This document shows, piece by piece, positions 58,170 through 64,000 of a stretch of 64,000 bases of DNA. The stretch is from Liopterus haemorrhoidalis (lineage: Eukaryota; Arthropoda; Insecta; Coleoptera; Dytiscidae). The DNA lies in the NCBI GenBank assembly GCA_963971575.1, contig OZ020616.1, forward strand, positions 640,924 through 704,923, in the 5' to 3' direction. The position numbers and the translations under genes are program-made. The first letter of the stretch is position 1, and every line of letters begins with the position of its first letter. The notes beneath the pieces were generated by a model. It was given only the letters and a program-made list of their open reading frames with translations. It did no database searches and was not told the DNA's origin.

Positions 58170-60904
58170 TTATTTAGCTAAATTAATTGTTTGTTCTAAT
58201 TCTTTTAATGATCTTTTTCCATAGTTTAGTAACATTTTTATTGTTATTTCATCGGTGTGGTGAGAATTGTTTCTAAAATCATTCCGAGCCCAATCTAGAA
58301 GTTCTTTTCGGTAATCTGCATCTGGTACTTTACGTATACATCTTATAATATTGCGGTATTGGCTTAATACTTCCTGTCGAAGCATAAACTATAAAAAAAT
58401 AAAATATATAAATACAGCCTGTTTAAAATTTTAGTACCCTATACACACATTTTTTATTGTTAACAATATTACAAACAATAAGTTGAATTATGGCGTATAA
58501 CAGTAGGCTATCCTATCTCCTATCGACTCTTACACACATGAACTCAATTCTCAGCTGTTAAAATTTTTTTATTACATTTTTAATTTCTTTGAAGACATAT
58601 ACTACCTTAGCCATACATACAAAAATTCTATAACTTTATTAGACATAATTTAGCCATTAATTAAAAAAATAATTAATTTTGTCAAAAAAACTAAATCTGC
58701 AATATTTTCCAAAAATGCAATTTGATCAAAAATTCCTCTCGTACGTTTCCAGCTCAGATCAATGTACATTATTTATAATTTTTTCAGATTTTTACTTTAA
58801 CCTCTTTGGGTAAAAAGGTATGGGACAAAAACTTTTTTAGCACATTTCTTGCTAAAATCGTGTTGAAAGAAACGAATTTTAATAAACTACTTTTTGTTCC
58901 TTAATCTACGTTCTAAGAGCTATCTTTTGATACCACACAATAAATTTTAAAAAAATCTTTTTTTTAACGACAAATAAATCGATATTTTTCCTTATGGAGA
59001 TTTTTTCAAATTTTTAGATCATTAGAAAGAGGGAAGTTTTTTTATATTTTTGGCAAAAATTCCATTAAAAAATTGATTTTTCAAAAATAAAAATATGGGA
59101 CACTCAAAATTTAAAAAATTATTTATTTATTTATTTTACATGGGCCTATTTCTGCAACGAGGCTAATCGCCGATGCCAGGGGGCGAGCTCCTACACCTGG
59201 ATGAGGGGTGAATGATTGTGGAAAGAGAGTAATTCTCGCCCGAATAGTATCACCGACGGAGAATCGAACTACCAACAGCACAATCCAGACTGTATTCACC
59301 AGTCCAAACTGCTGCGATTTAAAGCGCTCGGTCTCAAAACTTTGTCACTCCGTCGACAAAAATTTAAAAAAATATATTTATTAAATACATATTTGTGTAT
59401 ATTTATCTCGTGATATACTCGTGAGATTAACATTAGTCTTATAGATACGCAGCTCATACGTTAGCACATATGGCTAACATAATACATACGTTATTTAGTA
59501 CAAATTTATTCCGTAGAATAGTGTTTTACCTTGAATTTAGAGGGCTTTTTGTGACATCAAGGTCATTTTTGAACAGCCTGTATAATACTGATTAACATGC
59601 ACTGTTTGTTTGGTAAAAAATATGGTATTTTCCAGGGCTTCGAACCGTTATTTTTTTCGTTTCGGTTTTCGTTCCGGTTCAATTAAAAAAATATATATCG
59701 GTTCGGTTCCGGTTTTCGTTCCGGCAAAAATAACGGTTTTTTTCGATTTTCGGTTCAGTTCCGAGTGATAAATTTGTAAATGTTTTTATTTGTATTAGAA
59801 TTTTATTTTCTACTATAATTTAGAAGAACATTTTATTCCGTATTTTGTAATAATCATACCAAAGCCGCTGCCAGGGGGGGGGGATTCTTGTCATTCACCC
59901 TCTTGAAATAACAGAAGCGCATTTTTTTACTTATCAGTTAAAAAAAATACGATTTTTTTCAGTTTAAAAAATTATCTTAAATAAAATGTATTTTATATTC
60001 ACTCACATAAACATTATCTGAACCGAAATAAACCGATATTTTTTTTTCGGTTCAGTTCCGTTTTTTGTTCCGACAAAAATAACGGTTTTCGGTTCAGTTC
60101 CGGTTCGAAGCCCTGGTATTTTCATTGTTTTTTCGAAAGTATCTAGATTCAAACATTTTTTGCATGTATCAATACCTAGATATTTTTTTAAATGTGTCTA
60201 TTACAACACTAAAAATGGCAAAAAGGGAACGAGTGGCATTTATTATAAAAAATATAATATATAATACATTACTTAAAGGTTTGGATGGCCTATATTCGGT
60301 TATGAAAAATATTATATACTTATAAATACTATAATTATTAATTAAAATAAAATTTGTTACAGTAATTTGACTTTTTTAATCTACCTTAGGACCCTGTATT
60401 TATTAAAAAAGTGAGAGCATAGAGGAATATCCCGTCCAGGGGTCTTAAAAAACTACGTACGCCGCTGCTTTGGTCCTAATTTTATGATTTTACCTACTCT
60501 AACCTAACTTAACGCGTCAATAAATTTAAAAACCCAAGCTGGATGAAAAAACATGTAAAAAAATGCGATACAGATACATGGATTCATTTCATATTTACAA
60601 AATACACGTATAAGTAAATTCATCTCTCTTTTGGAACAATAAAAACCGAAATCAATTTTTCTAGCGCTACAAAACAGATAAAAACTCCTGTAAAATTACT
60701 TAAAATGACTGATTAAAATTCTTTAAATTGATTGCCAGCCTGAGATATATACAGTAAATTGTTATAAATTGCATAAAATTAATTATTTTTATAAAAACAT
60801 ATATGAATGGAGCATGCGCTGTAGACCGGGAGCTTAAACTGCAATTAAATCATTGTTTTTAAACAAAAAATTACCTGTTTTAAAGTTAAAATAGGTTTAC
60901 ACAT
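58170..60904 (-). CDS. LYRM2: LYR-motif protein, LYRM2-like (2 exons)
   Basis: Small mitochondrial LYR-family protein; LYRM2 is linked to complex I assembly and binds the acyl carrier protein. Exon 1, 60904-60875, encodes MCKPILTLKQ; exon 2, 58388-58170, encodes FMLRQEVLSQYRNIIRCIRK and onwards to LKELEQTINLAK. Total 82 aa (human 88). The join LTLKQ|F reproduces the family's TLKQF before the LYR region, which strongly supports the 10-codon first exon despite a 2.5-kb intron. The family Leu-Tyr-Arg is Gln-Tyr-Arg here. Later text DADYRKELLDWARNDFRNN matches LYRM2. The intron holds repeat A, a SINE and a hAT MITE. Its likely poly(A) signal (58113-58118, minus) is inside S2P exon 3. Confidence 0.9.
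58690..59100 (-). repeat. Repeat family A, reversed left half
   Basis: Contains TTTGATCAAAAATTCCTCTC, AATGTACATTATTTATAATT and TTTTTCAGATTTTTACTTTA, reversed left-half words of the family. Divergent, with no tRNA-like module. Confidence 0.65.
59115..59362 (-). mobile_element. SINE with a tRNA-like head (minus strand)
   Basis: On the minus strand it starts TCGACGGAGTGACAAAGTTT and contains GTTGGTAGTTCGATTCTCCG. GACGGAG near the start pairs perfectly with CTCCGTC after the B-box-like arm, closing a ~105-nt tRNA-like structure. A G+C-rich body follows (GGTGTAGGAGCTCGCCCCCT, then GGCATCGGCGATTAGCCTCG) and then an A/T-rich tail (AAATAAATAAATAA). It is unlike the other SINEs in the window. Confidence 0.75.
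59633..60115. mobile_element. hAT-type MITE, 483 bp, exact 8-bp duplication
   Basis: Ends CAGGGCTTCGAACCGTTATT and CGGTTCGAAGCCCTG. GTATTTTC flanks both sides (59625-59632 and 60116-60123). The subterminal regions are dense in CGGTTC/TTCCGG words in both orientations. Noncoding; in the LYRM2 intron. Confidence 0.92.
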
Positions 60905-61171
60905 AATTTACAGTTTACAATTTTTTCTTTGGAATATTTGTAGGTTATGAAACATTGAATCTTTTCAGCGCTTGCGTATTAATGTATTTATAGTTGGCGG
61001 GAATAATCCCCACTTTAGTTACCAAAATAATCTGAACATCAAGCTTATTGTTGAGAGAGGGTCATTGCAATGTGCCTGCGAACGCAACCAAGTTATATAT
61101 CGTGTGTTTGTGTGTGTGTAAATCATTAGCACGTGTATATAGCATCATAGGCTATGTGACATAATAGTGAT

Positions 61172-61290
61172 ATGCAAGAGGACATTAAATTATCGGTGCC
61201 CTCCGCGTCGGAGGACAAACGAACGTCCGACGCAGAGGACGCTATACAACTAACAATTAAAAAGGAACCGAGTTCCGGTGATGATATTAA
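61172..61290 (+). CDS. Possible first coding exon of an unidentified gene
   Basis: ATG at 61172 opens 39 codons, starting MQEDIKLSVPSASEDKRTSD, and meets AA|GTAAGT at 61290. The stretch is CpG-richer than its surroundings and sits about 270 bp from the divergent LYRM2 start, as a first exon would. The last ten residues look less protein-like. I do not recognise the family and see no following exon before the window ends. It could instead be a noncoding 5' exon. Confidence 0.35.
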
Positions 61291-62037
61291 AGTAAGTATT
61301 GTGTAATAAGATCCAAAAATGACATTTGTTGGTTAATTGTTGTTTTGTAACTATGGAGATGACATCATTGTTGTTTTTGAGATATTATAAACGCGACTGG
61401 ATGGTGTTGAATTACGTTTTAAATCTAATTTAAAACTGAGACACTTCAAATAAACCAGTGTTGGTCTAGCGTTTAAGTTTGTGAGACGCGGTTTCGTGTC
61501 GCGTTTCGGTAAACTGTGGCGATTTGTGTGTCGCGTTTATCGTTACCCGATACCGGTTGGTCGATGCTGCTAGCTGCTGCATATAGGGTTGGGTGAACCG
61601 GCAAACACATATATTAATGTTATCTACAATGGTGTATCAATTACACAGAACATCTGGAAACGGATATGTGAGGATCAAGTTCCTCGGGTGGACTATCGTG
61701 TTACGCCGCCAACGGTGGCCGCCCTCGCCCATCGACCTATTCCCGCCGCCGCCAAACCGCCTCCAACCCTATCATTTTATATACAAAACTATACAACTAA
61801 ATAATTAAACAATCTAATTATTCATTATCCTCAAAACCTTTTATTATTATAAGTTTGTTTTTGTTTTGTTGGTACGTCAGATGTAATACGTCATTATTCT
61901 ATAAACAACATTGTAGACTAAAACTACCTAAAATTAGGGTGACCAAACGTTCGCTTTTAGTTTATACTAATATCAAGGCGTCCCGAAAATTGTCTGGACG
62001 GGTAATAGTCCAAGTTTTTAGAGTTGTGTATTATTAT

Positions 62038-62670
62038 TTTTAGGGTTTTGTAGATATGACCAAAAAACCCTTATAATATCACTCATGTGTCTGTTTTTTC
62101 GGCAGAAATTCTGGCGAAGCGGCCGAACATAGAAAGTTGAAATTTGGCATACATGAACAACTCTTTGACCCACATATTGGAAAAATAAAGAAAATTAAAG
62201 AAAAAAATGCATCGAGGGAAAAATATAAAAAATATGATATCGTTGAAATTATTTTATAATGGTCCAATATTAATGCGGAGACCGTTATTTTGGACGTTTG
62301 CCATTGCTGATAGTACTAGGCTAGAATAGTATAATATAATGAGTATTAGTATCAAAAAGATATAATACTTCATAGGTATATAATATATTCGGACGTTCCG
62401 GAAACTGCTCAACAATCTGTTTCCGTCTTCAGCGATCACGATGACAAGTCATCATCACTTCTCTTAAAAATAATGTATTTAATAAAAAAGTTAATATTTT
62501 TTTAAAATTTTGTATGGGGTATCAAATTTAACCTTTTGATACGTCGATAAACAAATTTTAATTTTCGAAAAATATTTTTTTTTATGGAATTTTGCCAAAA
62601 ATGTGTCAAAAAACTTTTGTCACCCTATTTCCTAGAGGGGTTGATCTAAAAATCTGAAAACATTCTTAAT
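62038..62670 (+). repeat. Repeat family A, left half, interrupted by repeat B
   Basis: TTTAGGGTTTTGTAGATATG opens the copy. TGAACAACTCTTTGACCCAC and, after the interruption, GGGGTATCAAATTTAACCTT and CCTATTTCCTAGAGGGGTTG continue it. Repeat B occupies about 62265-62460. Confidence 0.7.
62265..62460 (-). repeat. Repeat B, copy 2
   Basis: Reverse complement of 30080-30290 with good similarity: TGGACGTTTGCCATTGCTGA, GGACGTTCCGGAAACTGCTC and TGTTTCCGTCTTCAGCGATC. It is inserted in a repeat A copy. Confidence 0.75.
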
Positions 62671-62778
62671 AATTTTCCGAAAAATGTTAAATTATCGTTG
62701 AAAAAATAATTATTCTTTTTTATAATTAATTTATTATATGGTATCATAAATTATTTTACAAAATACATTACTCTATAT

Positions 62779-63456
62779 CAGTGGTTCTTAAACTTTGTAG
62801 TCCGAGGACCCCCTCTTGAACACCTATTTTTGTGGACCCCATCCCAACCCTAGGCATTTTACGTCGTTCTTGAGACTTATTTTCTGGCTCAATAATCTCA
62901 TAGGCACTACGTTATAATAAATATTGGTAAAAATGTATCGCTGGTTATTTTAATAAATGGTCTTGTTCATTTATAGAGATAAACATTTTTATTAGTATAT
63001 AGAATAAAAAACAAAATGAGTAAAAATAATAGTAAAAAGAATTAAAAAAGTTACAAATTATAATACGTTAAACTCATACAAACATTTCTTGGTCAAATAT
63101 TGGTCAAAATAGATCTTAATATAATATGTTTTCTGTAAAGAATTTGCAGTTGAATAAAAATAAATTTTTACTAATTATTGTTTAGTTATGACAATAACTT
63201 GTTAGATAACAACAAATACAAAAAGTAGGACAAACCATGTAGAATTTTTATTAAATGAGTTAATTGAAGAAAAGCGAAAAGTTGGGGGATGTAAAGTTAA
63301 TGTCAAAATTGTTTCGTGGACCCCCAAGGATCCGCGGACCCCAGTTTAAGAACCGCTGGCCTATAGAAATAATTTGGTATGCTTGTACAACTCTTTGACC
63401 TACATATAAGAAAACTATTGAAAATTGTTTCGCGGAACCCAGTTTAAGAACCGCTG
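62779..63456. mobile_element. hAT element with 8-bp duplication and a duplicated 3' end
   Basis: Starts CAGTGGTTCTTAAACTTTGT and ends CAGTTTAAGAACCGCTG. CTCTATAT flanks both sides exactly (62771-62778 and 63457-63464). The 3' terminus occurs twice: at 63341-63358 and again at 63440-63456. Between them is GGTATGCTTGTACAACTCTT, a piece of repeat family A. Confidence 0.88.
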
Positions 63457-64000
63457 CTCTATATTAATAAAATTGGAGGCTATAGCTGTTTGTTTTCAGC
63501 CTCATATTTGGTCTCGTTTTAGATGATTATAAGACGAGATATGCAAAAAACTCAATTTTTGTCTGTTTGTCTGTCTGTCCAAGATTTACCCTAAAACGAC
63601 TGGACATATTTTCACAAAATTTGGTACGATGATATAGTAAAACCAGGATTTGAACATAGGATGTATGGCATTTCAAAAATTTTATTCTAAGGGGGTGTTT
63701 TGGTGTTAAATTAATTAAAATATCTCCCTTATTATTGACAAGAAAATTATTAATAATAAGAAAACAAATCTTATTTATTCAGTGCATTTTTTTATTTGAA
63801 TGAATATTTTATATTAAGAGAGTTATGGGGGGAAACAATAAAACTAAACATTTGAAGTATCTCCCTTATTATTGACTTAACAGAAAAATACGTATAAGAA
63901 AAATTGTGCATGACAAGAAAATGCTTTTTTTTTGTTCTACGCACTTTTTCGATACGATGAATATTTGGGGAGATACTGGGGTCACCCTAAAATTAAAATC

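Larger units (their letters stand above)
61292..64000. other. Right edge: repeats, no supported gene
   Basis: Possible intron of the gene starting at 61172. Contains TAGGGTGACCAAACGTTCGC at 61937 (similar to the terminus of the 47.6-kb element), repeat A with repeat B inside it (62038-62670) and a hAT element (62779-63456). Beyond 63480 there is repeat text with GTCTGTTTGTCTGTCTGTCC and no ORF. Confidence 0.55.

Noticed and set aside
60833..60846. Second copy of the 31.7-kb foldback terminus (TAGACCGGGAGCT)
   Set aside because: Only about 13 bp match and nothing extends from it, so it is probably coincidence or a tiny relic.
61589..61808. Overlapping proline-rich frames at 61.6-61.8 kb
   Set aside because: Two frames are open over the same G+C-richer stretch, with no conserved motif and no splice support.

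Overview
The window is A+T-rich animal nuclear DNA, almost certainly from an insect. It has short exons with GT..AG introns, dense debris from DNA transposons, LINEs and SINEs, and an eIF2-gamma gene that shares its first two exons with the histone methyltransferase Su(var)3-9. That shared-exon arrangement is a known hexapod gene fusion. The species cannot be named from the sequence; a holometabolous insect such as a beetle is a reasonable guess.

Genes, left to right. Tomosyn first coding exon (-, 1722-1856; the rest lies off the left edge). Coproporphyrinogen III oxidase (+, 2693-6014, 4 exons). DDX10-type RNA helicase (-, 6105-9687, 4 exons). Tubulin cofactor B (+, 10013-10944). PLRG1/PRL1 spliceosomal WD40 protein (-, 10991-12664). 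A transposon-rich gap. AHA1, the Hsp90 co-chaperone (+, 15628-17112). Cullin-5 (-, 18490-28803, 7 exons, complete). Prefoldin subunit 3 (+, 29342-30974). A gap. MYCBP (-, 34255-35185). eIF2-gamma (+, 35786-51729) with Su(var)3-9 nested as an alternative 3' exon (to 40683). Mitochondrial ATP synthase OSCP (-, 53804-56047). Site-2 protease (+, 56408-58167). LYRM2-like mitochondrial protein (-, 58170-60904). A possible first exon of an unidentified gene (+, 61172-61290). For every multi-exon model I checked that the exons join in phase, and the protein lengths match family norms.

Most genes alternate strands, so starts face starts and stops face stops. The divergent starts are 0.27 to 0.84 kb apart. 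Some tail-to-tail pairs almost touch: TBCB and PLRG1 are 46 bp apart, and the S2P and LYRM2 stop codons are 2 bp apart. The genes are unrelated housekeeping functions (haem synthesis, ribosome biogenesis, tubulin folding, splicing, chaperones, ubiquitin ligase, translation initiation, heterochromatin, ATP synthase, intramembrane proteolysis). There is no operon or single-pathway cluster.

Introns and gaps are packed with mobile DNA. There is a 1286-bp mariner with two in-frame stops. There are two LINE remnants, three SINEs and two inverted copies of a THAP-finger repeat. There are two large foldback elements, several TIR/MITE elements with clear target duplications, and two minisatellites. 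The most unusual repeat is a roughly 1-kb family with about ten copies here. It has inverted termini and carries different tRNA-like modules in its middle. It is the best candidate for something not previously described.
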